Shown here: positions 9,713 through 20,253 of the stretch, piece after piece | How the letters are laid out: every line of letters begins with the position of its first letter | Numbering within the stretch: the first letter of the stretch is position 1 | NCBI GenBank assembly: GCA_003427395.1 | Contig: BFEA01000079.1 | Coordinates: 3,572,998-3,601,885, forward strand | DNA: 28,888 nt | Direction of reading: 5' to 3' | Origin: Chara braunii | Lineage: Eukaryota > Streptophyta > Charophyceae > Charales > Characeae | The notes under the pieces: model-generated | Databases searched by the model: none | Told to the model about the DNA's origin: nothing | What the model saw: the letters and a program-made list of their open reading frames with translations, nothing else | Translations under genes and position numbers: made by a program

Positions 9713-9899
9713 TCACCTCAACTCTGAGCCGAAGACACTTTGCCCTCTTGCCCCTGAAACTTGCCACCAGAAATCTCAGTTCTGACCTGGGACTCCAACC
9801 CAAATTCCCAAAAATCCTTGGCACACCCCTTTTCGCACTTCCAGGCCCCGATCCCACTCTGAACAGGAAGTCGCGCTGGGCGTGTGGTTGGGCGTCACA

Positions 9900-10558
9900 T
9901 GGCAGAGTGAGTCCTCCTATCGATCTACGGGGTGGTGGGCCGCTCTTTCGGAGTACACAAACGAAGGGAATGTTGAGTCTTAGTGGTTTGAACATAAGGT
10001 TGAAAAGTGGGTTGGTAAAGATGAAAACGTATGAAGGGGAGAGTAGCCATAGCCTCCATGTTTGTGGAGTTGGGGAAGGAATGCAAGCTGGGTGGTCACT
10101 TGAAAACATACAGGGTCAGGGAACTTGCAAACAGTTTCTTCATTCATGCTATGTTTATGGTTGCGTATAAGGTAGACAAATTCGAGATATGGTGAGGCCT
10201 GCTTTGCCTGGATTGAGGGCGTCCTCCGATACCCTGTTGGTAAGGAAGCAGTTGGCAAAATCCTTTTCTATGTTGATTGAGGTCAGAGTGCAGAGTTCGT
10301 GAAGCACTGGGTACCAGTTAGTCCTTCAGGAGTTTGGTGAGATCAGAAGGTATTCACCACCAAACGTCCTCATTCTAGATAGTACCTGTTGAAGGAGACA
10401 CGTGGGCGGAAAAACCCATCTGTAGGGGCGAGTTGGAAGTAGGTTCCAGTCGAGGCTCAGTGCATCAGCAGCCAGACAATGTGGGACCCAAACGGTGCCT
10501 GAAGGATGTGGTTATTGATCACTGGGCCAACCACCTTAACGTGGACCATTCTCTCCTG
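9900..10558. other. Sequence between LTR and LINE relic
   Basis: No open frame of note. Short pieces such as FFIHAMFMVAYKVDKFEIW near 10136-10192 (+) might be a decayed LINE reverse transcriptase segment, which would suit the zinc-binding tail that follows, but stops and frame changes make this weak. Confidence 0.35.
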
Positions 10559-11080
10559 AAGCCTATTTTATGGTTCCAAGACTAGAAATCTAAACCTGCG
10601 AAAATCCCGTCCATACAGTGGTAGATAGCACACCGCTGCCTGCCCACAAATGACTGGCTAATCGACCACACCAACCTGGAACAGCGGGGTCTGGCGCTGC
10701 CATGGTGTCAGCGGTGTCTGCACATGTTTCCTGCCCGTAAGAGGGCGGAGACTATCGAGCATATTTTTATGCAATGCCCAATAGCGCAGTTCGTGTGGAG
10801 GTGGTGAGACCGGATTTGGCGGAAGATGGTAACGGATTTTCCCTGGCCATGGTCATGGCGGGCTATTTTGTCGGGACATTGGCCATTGGCAGGGGAAACC
10901 TCGACCTTTGTTGAAAACATGTTCTGGTTGGGCAGCAGGGCGGTGATGTGGGCGCTCTAGAGACAAAGGTGTGTCTTGGGACTCTTGGCCCTAGAAAATG
11001 TGAGGATAGAAGGGGCAGAAATAATGGAACAAATCCAGCAGTAGGTACAGTTAGCACTCAACTCAAGCAAGGCACACTGA
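10559..11080 (+). pseudogene. LINE-type retrotransposon 3' end (zf-RVT domain), copy 1
   Basis: One frame, with stops, encodes the zinc-binding region found after the reverse transcriptase of many plant LINEs. Landmarks are HRCLPTNDWL at 10631, then LPWCQRCL, ETIEHIFMQCP and FVW; the zinc ligands form C-x2-C-x14-H-x4-C. The frame goes on past TGA 10805 with a Trp-rich stretch and a helical tail (ALENVRIEGAEIMEQIQQ), interrupted at 10958, 11036 and 11078. Copy 2 on the other strand (13885-14840) matches it closely: HRCLPTNDW, LPWCKTCL. Only the 3' end remains, as is usual for LINE copies. No poly(A) tail was located with certainty. Confidence 0.75.
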
Positions 11081-12576
11081 AGCGGTGGCTTGGCATAGCA
11101 CAAGGCTATGGGTATACGGTGAGCCTTGAGGTGTGGTACTTGGCCTTAAGGAATTCGAGGCTGCGACAAAATGACGAAAAGGAATGTTGGAGGTCTGCAA
11201 CGTTAAGGGAGAAGGAGGAGCCACTAGTGGTCTGCAAGTTTGAAGAAGTCGCTGAAGGAGGAACAGACCAGCCTTAGCTAAGGTGAGGGAGGTTTTGTTA
11301 TAGTACTGGGTTGGAATTGGAGCGATTGGAGGAGATGGAGGTCTACACGAAGGTTGAAGGTGAAGTTGAGTGGCTACAACTATAACGAACAATTATAGTC
11401 ACGACCCTCGCCAGCGACGTCAGGGGGAGACGTTGCCGTTTTGTTTTGGCCGCGACGCAACCGATTAAAGGGGATGATGCTGCCAAAAGTTTGGCAGACC
11501 GACATTACCTCTTAAGGGGGTTATACCGTCAGAATTTTTGTGTGGCGGCATCCATTATTTGCGGTGAGGTTATACTACTGAAATCTCGGCACATTGGGGG
11601 TACTAAATTCTGGAGGAGAGGTGCTGTCGTTTTTACGGTAAGGTGGCGTTAGCGTTGTTTGGTGGGAGAATGTTGCCCATTTGACGACGGGAAGCGGGTT
11701 TATTTTTAGGGGAAGTGCCACTAGTTTGACAATGCGGTATTTGCAGTTTTGAGCAAGGGGTCGTGGTGGTACTGGTGCGCGCTTTGGACTTGGCTCCAAG
11801 AGTCGTGTTGGACTACGCTGTGCAACATTTTTTTTTTTTTCCAGGAGTGCAGCGAGGTGCGAGCAGCAGCCTTGGGTCATGCTTGGTGGTGGGTGTGGTC
11901 GATTGTGTTGTGTGACACTAATTAATCAACTGGGACACACGTGTCATGCTACTTATCTTTTTGGGGACCATGTGATGAAGTGCGTGGGCCAGCAGGACCA
12001 GTTGGAACGCGAGAAGGCGACGTAGTGACCATTGAGACTCACGACACTTGCAGTTTCGACATTCGGGACTACCTTTATTTTTTTTGGGAACATACGGAAT
12101 CAACGGTTTTGGTAACCGGGACCATCGAGTGCAATGGTTGGTGGGGTGGGATGATCTGGGACCACTTAGGACCAGTTGGCATTGACCTGGGACCGGTGGA
12201 TTTTCTGGGGGACATGAGCGGCTTGTCGTTTTCACACTTGGATTTATTGCGTGTAGGGCGTGCGAGTTAAGGACAAATTGGTACTAGTGGTTGACCCGAA
12301 ACTTGCCTAAGGACTGCGGTTTTCTTCAGCGACACTTACTTTCTACTTGGCTTTCTTGGGGGAGTTAGGGACTCAGGGCACGTTCAGTACCACTTCACTC
12401 AAGGTCAGCTAAATGACTCAGACTTCTCTTCACAACCTTGTGAACCCACACTTTGCTTGACCCGCTTTGTTTTGAACATTTAAAAAAAAAGGTAGAGGAA
12501 AGAGTGTGTGAGTCATGCGTGTGAAAGGTGAGGTCTGACTTGCCTTTATGATTGTAATGGTTTCTTTTGAACTTGG
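11081..12576. other. About 1.5 kb with no recognised gene
   Basis: No frame with recognisable protein similarity. The first 200 bases may still belong to LINE copy 1. A run of 14 T at 11827-11840 is followed by CCAG. Between about 11990 and 12200 the motif GGACCA-GTTGG and variants recur several times, a loose G-rich repetition without a clear unit length. Confidence 0.5.
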
Positions 12577-12600
12577 TTTTTTTTTTTTTTGCAGGTAAGT
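12577..12600 (+). promoter_or_regulatory. Splice-site-like T-tract, GCAG, GTAAGT
   Basis: Fourteen T, then GCAG, immediately followed by GTAAGT. This is a consensus 3' splice site joined without a gap to a consensus 5' splice site, the form of a zero-length exon (recursive splice point). No flanking exons were recognised, so its use is unproven; chance in T-rich DNA is possible. Confidence 0.25.
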
Positions 12601-12699
12601 CGAAGGATGCTTGAAAAGGAGATTGATTTATGTCTATTTGGGACAAAGGAAAAATAATTGTATTCTTTCTACCTATCATCTGCCTGTTTGTCAGATATG

Positions 12700-13560
12700 C
12701 TTGTGTTTTGAAAAGGGTTAATTCAATGGCCGCAGTAAAAAAAAAATGATTTCAATAAAAAAGACAAAATTAAATCGACTTAGCCTTTTAAGGTTTAGTC
12801 GTTCTATCCCGAATGACCTCATTTGTCTATATCTGTCCAAATGGTTTTCGTCCTCTATCTCTTTCGACTTATTTCGTCTAAGTTATCTTTAGCTTAGGAA
12901 AAACGAGAACAATTGAAACCTACTCGCGGTGGACACATTCTCTCTTTATGAAGCTTATGAGGCGAGGGTTCGTCGCTTTAGGAGCCGACTTTGTTATTGA
13001 CCCAGAGTGGATCATTCTAAGGGGGGGTACTTCCCGATTCGTTGGAGACGATCCAACTTCTAAGATCCGAGCATCGTGCTCAGGCGAGAAGGAGGAGTAC
13101 TTCATACCACTTCCTAGAGAGTGGGACATGAAACACTTCGAGTAATGCATCTGATTGAGAATCATCCGCAAAGCAACATGTCATCAAAGAAGACTAAAAT
13201 GTATGGAGACGGGTATGTGTGTGTCTACTCTTAGGTCGACGGTAGGGGTGAAATGGATGACTTTGGCAACACGTTTCATAAAGTCAGAATTGGGGCAGTC
13301 TGACTATCTTGTAGGCTGCATCAAGGTTATTCTTGAAGCCATTTTTTCCTTGGCGGCTCAGTATGATTTCTTTTGTTCATCGAGTTCGACATGAGGTTCT
13401 TCAGTTTTTATTTCAATTTTGTGTTATTATAAATAAAAAAATGTTATACCATGTGGTGCTTAGGTTCTTTCAGTTCTCAACTTATGTTGAATCGTATATA
13501 CATGCTTATCGGCTATGATCAATTCGTTTTAATGTAATTGAGTGCAATTATTATCACTTT
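12700..13560. other. AT-rich island with two short ORFs of unknown status
   Basis: Base composition changes here to clearly AT-rich compared with the retrotransposons on both sides. A 65-codon frame at 12948-13145 (+) contains GADFVIDPEWIILRGGTSRF and ends before a second short frame at 13155-13394. Neither shows a family I recognise. The region could be single-copy intergenic or intronic host DNA, or an organelle-derived insert; I cannot tell which. Confidence 0.3.
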
Positions 13561-13860
13561 TTTTTTTGCTAGTGTTTAAGGGACTAGGATTGAGTTGTGG
13601 GTTTCATGTCTGGTTGAGACTGTCTTAGTCGACCAACATTCGTTACGTACCTAGGAGATCAGCGCCCTAGGGAACGGATGACGTTCGGGTTCATATGACG
13701 TTTTAACCAAGCGTACCTATATTGCAGTGAACGAGCAAATGTCATCGGCTGACCTACCTCTACGATAACATATAAAAGTGGGTCAGTAGATCGGTAGGGA
13801 TACGCCCCTAAGGGTGATGACAACCTCTTAGGGAAGGTAGGTTGTGCCTCGCGGGAACCT
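13561..13860. other. Stretch without recognised features
   Basis: No open frame, RNA gene or repeat that I can support. It forms the left flank of the minus-strand LINE and ends directly at that element's poly(A) tail. Confidence 0.5.
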
Positions 13861-13884
13861 TTTTTTTTTTTTTTTTTTTTTTTT
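13861..13884 (-). repeat. Poly(A) tail of LINE copy 2 (24 T on the + strand)
   Basis: 24 T at the left end of the minus-strand LINE relic. Read on the minus strand, LINE sequence ending CCTCTGG passes into A24, the expected 3' end of a retrotransposed copy. Its position and direction fit the LINE coding remnants to its right. Confidence 0.75.
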
Positions 13885-14840
13885 CCAGAGGGCCCAGTGC
13901 CCAAGGCTGATATTACCAATAAGAATATTGAGGCTGGGTCCTCGCAGTCTACCGGGAGTGACCGAATAATACTTCAGTAATCATAAAAAAATAGGGGAAC
14001 AAAACAACCTCTCCAATTCTTCCTAAGATTGTCAGATTTATCATTCCCTCCAAGCTACTTTGTCCCCGCCTTAAACAAAATAGAAATCTATCAGCTTCCT
14101 CTCTGGCCAAACTATTGTAAATCTACCAAAGCTAGCTCAGAGGGGGGAAATGGATCTGGAAAAAAATAGGGTCCCTGAGAACAGCTCTATGTGGAAGCGT
14201 GAACCAGTTTCGGAAGACTTGTTGGAAATCCTTCTTGAAAGGTCCCTTTGTCTCTTCTACCCCTGACCATTTTACCTCCCCCAAGGACCGCACTATTGGT
14301 TCCCCCAGCCAGTCCTTTGTGAAATTCTGAATTGTCTGCTTCATGTCTTTTTTTGTGTGAATTTATTTTATTTCTCCTTGGTACTCTTCCCAATGGGATC
14401 TGATTTTTGTTTGGACAAATTGTACTATGTAATCTCCCCATTCAACTCCCCCTAGAGTCACCTCTTCTCTCTCACGAATACAACGTTTATACCACAAGGA
14501 CCATAGAATAGCTTTGCGTACAATATCAAAGAAGTTAAATTGAAAATTAGTGGGTGCGAACAAAGGAGGATCCCAATGCCTAAAAAGGATAGTCCTTCAT
14601 TCCCAAGGCCAGTCCAACCCTGTAAGTTCCCTCCAGACACAATCCCAGCACCTCCAGATTAGCACATTTGCAGGAAAATGTGCTATATAGTTTCACACAA
14701 TTTTTCTACCTGGAAATACAGACAGACAAGTTTTACACCAAGGAAGTGTTACTCCTTGCTGCACAAGTGTGGAGTGATCCACAATCCAATCGTTGGTGGG
14801 CAGACATCGATGAATGACATAAGGGATTACGAGAGATATG
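13885..14840 (-). pseudogene. LINE-type retrotransposon 3' end (zf-RVT domain), copy 2
   Basis: On the minus strand, from about 14840 downward, one frame reads HRCLPTNDW (His codon at 14812-14810), then LPWCKTCL and FPGRK, a stop, a shortened zinc-ligand region where the last Cys of copy 1 is lost, then a Trp-rich stretch (CWDCVWREL, LDWPWE), another stop, and FAPTNFQFNFF followed by a helical tail to about 14363. The match to copy 1 is clear in the zinc-binding region and in the Trp-rich stretch. A 3' untranslated part of about 0.4 kb follows, ending in the poly(A) tail. It is truncated at its 5' end, beside the Harbinger element. No target-site duplication was identified. Confidence 0.78.
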
Positions 14841-14937
14841 GTTGGCGGGCCCGACTAGAGCGGCGAAGGGACGACGCAACCACGTCTGTCTCAATGATTG
14901 ACAAATTTATTTTTTTGTCATCCCTACATTGTCTCTT

Positions 14938-14961
14938 GTTTTGTTTTGTTTTGTTTTGTTT
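14938..14961. repeat. (TTTTG)n short tandem repeat
   Basis: About five units of TTTTG. It lies in the noncoding stretch before the Harbinger transposase. Confidence 0.8.
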
Positions 14962-15019
14962 GACTCTTGCATGACATGGTCGGGAGGGCTCTCTCGTTTC
15001 GTGAGAAAGAAGGGAGCCG

Positions 15020-16058
15020 ATGCGCTCGACAATGAGTCTCACGAGGCCACTCTTCAACGAAATTCTCCTACAAATTGAGTCGCAGATTCAACGGATTAAC
15101 AATCGGTTCCGAGAACCATTGTTTGCACCCCTGAAGTTCGCTTTCGCACTTTACCGATGGGCGACCGGGGGCCATTACAAACAGTGCAACAACGACTTTG
15201 GTATGGGACTGCACAACGCCATTCCATGCACGAACAATGTTGCAAGGTCTCTTGTCGAGGGGCATGTGTTGTCATGGTCCACGAGGGTGCGTATGCAGAC
15301 AACACTTGATTACTACGAGGGAAAATGTTTTCTAGATTGTTTTGGTGTGATTAACTTCATCTACATTAACAACTTGAAGCTACAGGACGACGAGGCGGAG
15401 GCGTACTTCGACATGAACAAAACCTGCGTATTTTGGACGTGGTTGTCGGGGCTCCCGGATCCGTGTAGGATTCACGTGTGCTCCGACTGTTTGATCTATA
15501 CAGGCGTGGGGAGGAGGGGAGGGACTCATTCACGAGGAGGACGAGCGTGCTAGTGGATGGTATTATCATGGGAAGATATAGCTTGGGGGATGCAAGGTAT
15601 CCTATCTTGTCGTGACTGATGACACCTTACGGCGGAAGTGAGGGAACAGCGGACAACAGATCATTTGACATCAAGTTCTCCGCCTTGCGGAATGTGACCG
15701 AGAGGCGTTTCGGTCGGTTGGAAGGAATGTAGCGATGCCTCCGCCGAAACACATCGCCAACATGGCGAACGTGTGTCTTCAATTCTTTGCATGTTGCATT
15801 CTGCACAACATCATCATCGACTCAAGTATCCTTGTGGATGAGGAGTTCCTGCGGGGGAGGGGCGAGGAAGAAAGCGACGAAGAGGATGAGGACAACACTG
15901 AAGAAGAGTCCGCAGATATGGACAACAACAACAAAGAAGAGCCCGCGGATACGGATGACAACAACAAAGAAGAGCCCGCGGATATGACGATGATGGCACC
16001 GATCTTCAATACGAAGGCTCGACATTATACTCTAGCCATCGACATCGGCAGGATGTAG
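15020..16058 (+). pseudogene. PIF/Harbinger (HARBI1-like) transposase, frameshifted
   Basis: Three frames in succession. The first (15020-15553) gives MSLTRPLFNEIL and then FAFALYRWATGGHYKQCNNDFGM, the helix-turn-helix part typical of HARBI1-like proteins. A degraded nuclease section follows (YFDMNK; DPCRIHVCSDCLIY at the place of the usual PGS-HD motif). The second frame (about 15607-15732) holds LMTPYGGSEG and LRNVTERRFGRLEG, the family's signature around the last catalytic acidic residue. The third (15735-16058) has FACCILHNIIID, the usual C-terminal LHN motif, then an acidic tail with a repeated EEPAD-DNNK unit. Two frame changes and a decayed central nuclease mean it cannot be active. 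By family it would cut and rejoin its own terminal repeats at TAA-like targets. Confidence 0.8.
15903..15986 (+). repeat. 33-bp tandem repeat in the transposase tail, 2.5 copies
   Basis: Units start at 15903, 15936 and 15969 (partial). Each full unit encodes an 11-residue acidic/Asn-rich block, EEPADTDDNNK or close variants. The unit length keeps the frame, and the near identity of the copies suggests recent slippage. Confidence 0.85.
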
Positions 16059-16148
16059 CCGAGGTTCTGCCTGGCCATGTCCTGCACCACGCTCTCCATG
16101 TTGCCCGTGTGTCGGACCGAATACCGGTGGGCACGGTCCGTAGTCGAA

Positions 16149-16306
<158 letters not shown>

Positions 16307-16420
16307 CACCGAAAGCATTGCAAGGCATTGGAGCAGCATGGAGTTCCCTTAGGTCAGTGTCTTGTTAAGGCCATCCATGGCCTGCACGAAACTAATAGCC
16401 AGCTTGTCTGATAGCTTGTC

Positions 16421-17824
16421 CTAAGCATTAACAAGAGCATGAGCAATTTCCACAAAAGACCCATCCCTTCCACCATCAGCCTCACTGTCAGACGCGGATA
16501 GTCTGTTAGGTCCCCTCCCTCCTCCCGTGCGCGGCAACATCACGCCCTGGGTGCTCTTGCTGTCCGCTTTCCGCCACATACTGCCACTCTCGCTGTCACC
16601 GCCAGTATTGTCATCATGTGTTCCCCCACTTGTTGCCCCCAGTTGGAGATGCACACTTTGCATCATCCCCTCAGACGTGCCATCAGCTTTCGTCAGCTTC
16701 CACTGGAGTGCTTCAAAGAACGAACTTTCATACGACAAAGGCAGTCCGACTTCCCTTCTTGCGTCCCTCGTCATCCTCCAATAACCGGTCGCTCCAGATT
16801 TCTTGCCAAAATCGCGAATTTTTTTTGTTGCATCAAGCAGCCCGTAAAACTTACTTCGCAATCGTCGTGGGTATGCTTTGCATGCCCTTTCTCCACCAGC
16901 TTTGCAACAATCCACGCATACTTCTCCTTCCTACCCCTCATATTCTCCCTTCCTTTTCTCTTCTCCTACAGACAATCTTCCTCAAACATGACTCGCAGCA
17001 GATCGAGACACTTCTGGGATCCCCAATCAGGATCCCGACTTTTTCCTTTGCCCCCATTTTCAGTTCTTGTCATTACCCCTCCTGACGTCTTCGTCCTCCT
17101 TCGCACGTCCGGTGATTTCGGCACATCACCTCCATTGGCCCCCTGCTCCGTCATCTCGACGGCGGGATCACTAGTACATTGGGTCCCTGCAATGTCCGCT
17201 GTCGGTCCGGCCCATCCGTCACCCATGCTCACGTCCACGTTCGACTCTCCGACTTCCACGTCATCCACATCGCACGGTGGGTGGCTACTTTTGACGCCGA
17301 ATGATAACATCATCGGCCGACGAGTGTAGGGGATGTTGCCATGTGGCAGACCGGCATAAGGGGCTGGACGACCATCCATCCCCGTCGATGAGTTGAAGCC
17401 ACCTCCCTTTGCAACCGGGCACTGCGGATGTGATGCGTTCCGTGCAGATTCCAGCCCTTCACCATAGACCCCCGCCTCACCAAATTAAAAGATCGATGCA
17501 ACGCAGGCATGGATGTCATCCCCCATGCCTCATACTTCGTTTCGTTACCTCCCATCCTCGTGTCTGGCCATCCAACGGACACAGGACGTGGACTATTACC
17601 TTCAGTGAGCAGGGAGGTCATGCTGCATGCCGCTCTCCTGAGACTGTGAACTGATGTATCAAAGTGCTTCAAAGTCGAGAATGGTGGCAGGTCGTCCAGT
17701 ACTGGCAGGTGATATTGTGCCCCATCAAACCCTGGGGTTGATGGCGAGGGGCCTTGGAGAGACGATCCGTATGTGGCATTCGTCGAAGGCGGGTTGTCCT
17801 GCACGCCGGCGTCCATCGGAAGGG
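16421..17824 (-). pseudogene. Myb/SANT-like (trihelix) DNA-binding protein of the Harbinger element, broken
   Basis: Read on the minus strand, the N-terminal part (17824 to about 17340) is low in recognisable structure and Ser/Pro/Gly-rich. After a frame change near 17350-17400 comes a disordered acidic part and then DPDWGSQKCLDLLRVMFEED, the first helix of a Myb/SANT-like domain. A TAG at 16966-16968 follows. The same frame then gives KYAWIVAKLVEKGHAKHTHD, and a further frame change near 16860 leads to KFYGLLDATKKIRDF, GYWRMTRDAR and LPLSYESSFFEAL, completing the domain. The C-terminal 80 residues are hydrophilic. Such proteins accompany the PIF/Harbinger transposase and help it bind the element ends. 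The upstream end is cut by an LTR at 17825, so the original start is not known. Introns could explain some of the frame changes. Confidence 0.7.
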
Positions 17825-18708
17825 TGTGACATACTAGCTTCAGGACCTGCGCCATCTTTCAAACCCCTTCCTTTTTTTTTCCATGTTTACTCTACACCCA
17901 GATGTGTACAGTTCGACCCCGGAATTCTCCCCCCCCCGCCCCCCCCTCCTGTCTGTGGCCGATTAAAGGTACCCTGCGGGAATCGGTCGAGTTTCTCTCT
18001 TTTCCTTTTTGTTGTTTTGAAAATACATGGGAATTTCGCGCGCCTTAGCAAGTGCGCTTGGAATTTGGCTCGGCAGTTAGAAATCCCGGAATTATCGGAA
18101 TGCCGCGCGACCTTCCGCGCGCGAATATTCTTAGCCCCGACCTTGAAAACTCTGGGAACTTCTTGTAGGAATATGGATCGATGGAAGACTTTTTTTCCCT
18201 CGCCTGTTTTGCGCGCGGATATGGCACTTTCAATTTTGAATTAGCATAGGATTGGGAAAAACTGCAACTATTTCGGTGCCCATTTCCCTCTTCTAGTTGC
18301 CGACCGGCGCCATGTAAGCAAGCTCCCTTCTCCTTTCTCCCCACGCTTCTCTCATCACGTGCATGCTTTCTCGCTCCCTCCTCCTTTAATTGCTTTTCCC
18401 TCCCCTTCTCAGCGCGTGCCATTTTTTCTCCTTCTTGATCATCTGAATCTTGGACCCGTTTCGTGCTATCCTTCGCGCTCCTCTTCTTCCCGCTCTAAGA
18501 TCCGCGCTCGAAAACCCAGTCGATCCTCTCTCCCCATCCAGCCAAGGAGAAGCGCCGTGTAAGTTCTTACTGCACGACGATTCTGATTGGCTGAGGTCGA
18601 GTTAGGAGGATCAACATGGCTTTCGGTGGGCGGTCGCTCCAAAACTCTCCTATGCCCTCCTCTGCCTTACCCTTCGCCCTTCTCCGCATCTCTCTCCCCT
18701 CTCTCAAC

Positions 18709-18715
18709 TATAAAT
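18709..18715 (+). promoter_or_regulatory. TATA box of the element C LTR
   Basis: TATAAAT after a long C/T-rich stretch (CTCTCTCCCCTCTCTCAAC), with the same surroundings as 7984 in element A. It is the likely core promoter for the genomic RNA, which would then carry ORF0 in its leader. Confidence 0.6.
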
Positions 18716-19554
18716 TCCGCCGGCACCCCCGCAAAACTCTCTCTCAACTCATCGGCCAGCTTCTGGGAAGTAGTGGCTAGGTGATGTGTATGATGCGAGT
18801 CGGAAAGTCCTGACGAGCCGACTGTAGACTGGCTGGCGGTGCGCTAGATCGCCACGACGGACTGTGAGATCCAAGCAAGCCATGCCGAGACTAAGTTGGC
18901 GGGGTGACGATTGCAGTGGTGGAGGATGACGCGCGACAGCTGGGATCCTCGGTGTCAGAATGCGGTCAGGTGATCTGAGTTGAGTGGATGACTGGCCCGG
19001 GGCCGTGTTGGAATTTCATGGCAAGTACGCCCTCTTGGTTGCGAATCTATTCTTTGGTGTGACTTTGCGACGGTAAAGCCGAACCTTCTTTTCCCCTCCC
19101 AATCTCAATGTAACTCCTCCCTCTGAACTTGATGTCTTCATCTGTCTTTGTCGCCTTCCTCCTTCTTCTTTATTTTCTCGATGTGGATGGTTCTACGTAA
19201 TAAGTCAAAAGTTGGCGTATGATGGGATGAGTATGATGACTGTGTCGTAATGATTTCTTCCGGAACTCTTCCATTAGTTTCCTAGGTAGTCCCCCGATCT
19301 AGTGGATTTTGTCTTGTGAACGGTGGATGCGCGTGTATCAACCACTAAGGATTCTTCCCTTAACGCCACCTTGTTGAGGAATTGCATGATTGTCATTTTC
19401 GCACCTTCCACAGTGAATGCATGCATGGAAGATGAGAGTGAACGGGTACGAAACCCATCTTGATTAGAACAAGTCGATGGCAGGGGCAATGTTGTTGGGA
19501 TTTGGAAATGCAAGAATGCGTTGATTGGTGATTGTCGAAGAAATGTTGCGAGTA

Positions 19555-19985
19555 NGATTTCGCCACGCTCGATCTACGCACAAAATAGCGACCGCNTCTC
19601 GCCACGCATGAGNCTTTCTTTCTCTCNNAACCCTNTGTTTCTCNTGTCGGGCNTTTCCGATTGAATNGCTAGAGTTGTATGTGCGCAATGAATGGTTAAA
19701 TTATTTATNATTGTTTGCCATGTGGACTAACGGGCTCAACCCGACTAGGCGNCANCCTCCCGTATCCCCTCNCCGCCCCTTCCCGTATAACGAGGATAGG
19801 ACGCGCATCTGTGNNTGGGACATACGAGAAGNCNTCGCAAAGANTGGTGGGCANTATTATTTCCCTCCTGAAAATCGGTGTTCTGGGTTCGTAGGCGCNN
19901 GGTTTGTCATTGTGGANACACACTTCCCGCCGTACTCGCTNCTACTACCCTTTAACGAGTTGATCGTCATCCCGTGGTCGGNAGT
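19555..19985. other. Scattered ambiguous bases
   Basis: More than 20 single N bases lie in this part of the element C LTR, including the first half of ORF0. They are single positions rather than a gap, as produced when reads from several repeat copies disagree. Confidence 0.95.
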
Positions 19986-20253
19986 GGCACNCCATTGGCC
20001 TAACACCTTGTGTAGTGATTGCCAACGTTTCGATCACTACCAGCCGAAGGGGTTCCATTACCGAACGTGGAACGAGGAAGAGCACAAGGAAAGGGCCACG
20101 CGATTGAGACCTTCCACGTCGGATTCAGAATTGTGTAGTGTGCGGCGTCGGGAGATAGTGCAAAAATGGGATACTAAACACGTGCCCGCTCCCTTCCACT
20201 CCAAACGACGAGCCGTGGCCTGGTGGGAAGTCCGACAGTACTTTCTGGATTGA
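19720..20253 (+). CDS. Element C: ORF0 carried in the LTR
   Basis: About 177 codons from ATG 19720 to TGA, open except for ambiguous N bases that leave some residues unknown. Shared with element A are the R-I/L-C motif, a FV-THFPPYS-LLPFNEL section, IPWS and CSDC. The C-terminal part is charged, with a conserved ERATRLRPSTSDSE-like piece, and ends in a Trp-rich stretch (AVAWWEVRQYF). I do not recognise a family. Two facts place it within the LTR: the PBS follows it, and the element A copy lies to the right of that element's internal region. The product would come from the 5' leader of the genomic RNA. The start codon is uncertain, since the frame is open further upstream to about 19675. Confidence 0.6.
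   Translation: MWTNGLNPTRXXPPVSPXRPFPYNEDRTRICXWDIREXXAKXGGXYYFPPENRCSGFVGXXFVIVXTHFPPYSXLLPFNELIVIPWSXVAXHWPNTLCSDCQRFDHYQPKGFHYRTWNEEEHKERATRLRPSTSDSELCSVRRREIVQKWDTKHVPAPFHSKRRAVAWWEVRQYFLD

Larger units (their letters stand above)
1..9899 (+). mobile_element. Element A: 5'-truncated Ty3/Gypsy-like LTR retrotransposon
   Basis: This is the right-hand part of a long LTR retrotransposon. The order is gag end, protease, RT, RNase H, PHD-integrase, ORF3, ORF4, ORF5, 3' LTR; protease-RT-RNase H-integrase is the Ty3/Gypsy order. The 5' LTR, primer-binding site and most of gag are absent, and the homology to element C stops at about base 136. Every ORF except perhaps ORF3 and ORF5 carries stops or frameshifts, so the copy cannot move by itself. 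The 3' LTR begins TGTGACG and ends CGTCACA, a perfect 7-base terminal inverted repeat. The match to element C is domain by domain, with indels, so the two are diverged relatives rather than recent duplicates. Confidence 0.9.
7202..9899 (+). repeat. Element A: 3' LTR (about 2.7 kb)
   Basis: The left edge is set by TGTGACG, which begins the LTRs of element C as well (TGTGACA at 17825, TGTGACG at 28782). The right edge is CGTCACA at 9893-9899, its exact inverted repeat. Inside, in order, are a U3-like AT/T-rich part, a TATA box at 7984, a block GCCACGACGGACT at 8154 shared with 18851 in element C, a GA array, ORF0, and a terminal block with AAAAATCCTTGGCACACCCC that matches the end of the element C LTR near 20371. 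The order of shared blocks is the same in both elements, supporting a true LTR rather than a third element. The U3 parts are poorly alike. Confidence 0.72.

Noticed and set aside
9899-9912. A primer-binding site after the element A LTR (TGGCAGAGTGAG)
   Set aside because: It shares only a few bases with TGGTATCAGAGC and no gag follows; this is flanking DNA.
11990-12235. Gene or tandem repeat with GGACCA motifs
   Set aside because: The spacing is irregular and no coding frame has recognisable similarity.
13861-13884. RNA polymerase III terminator for a small RNA gene
   Set aside because: No A/B box or tRNA-like fold precedes it, and it fits the poly(A) tail of the minus-strand LINE.
17825-17855. 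The first residues of the minus-strand Myb-like frame as its real N-terminus
   Set aside because: These bases belong to the element C LTR; the frame is open there by chance.
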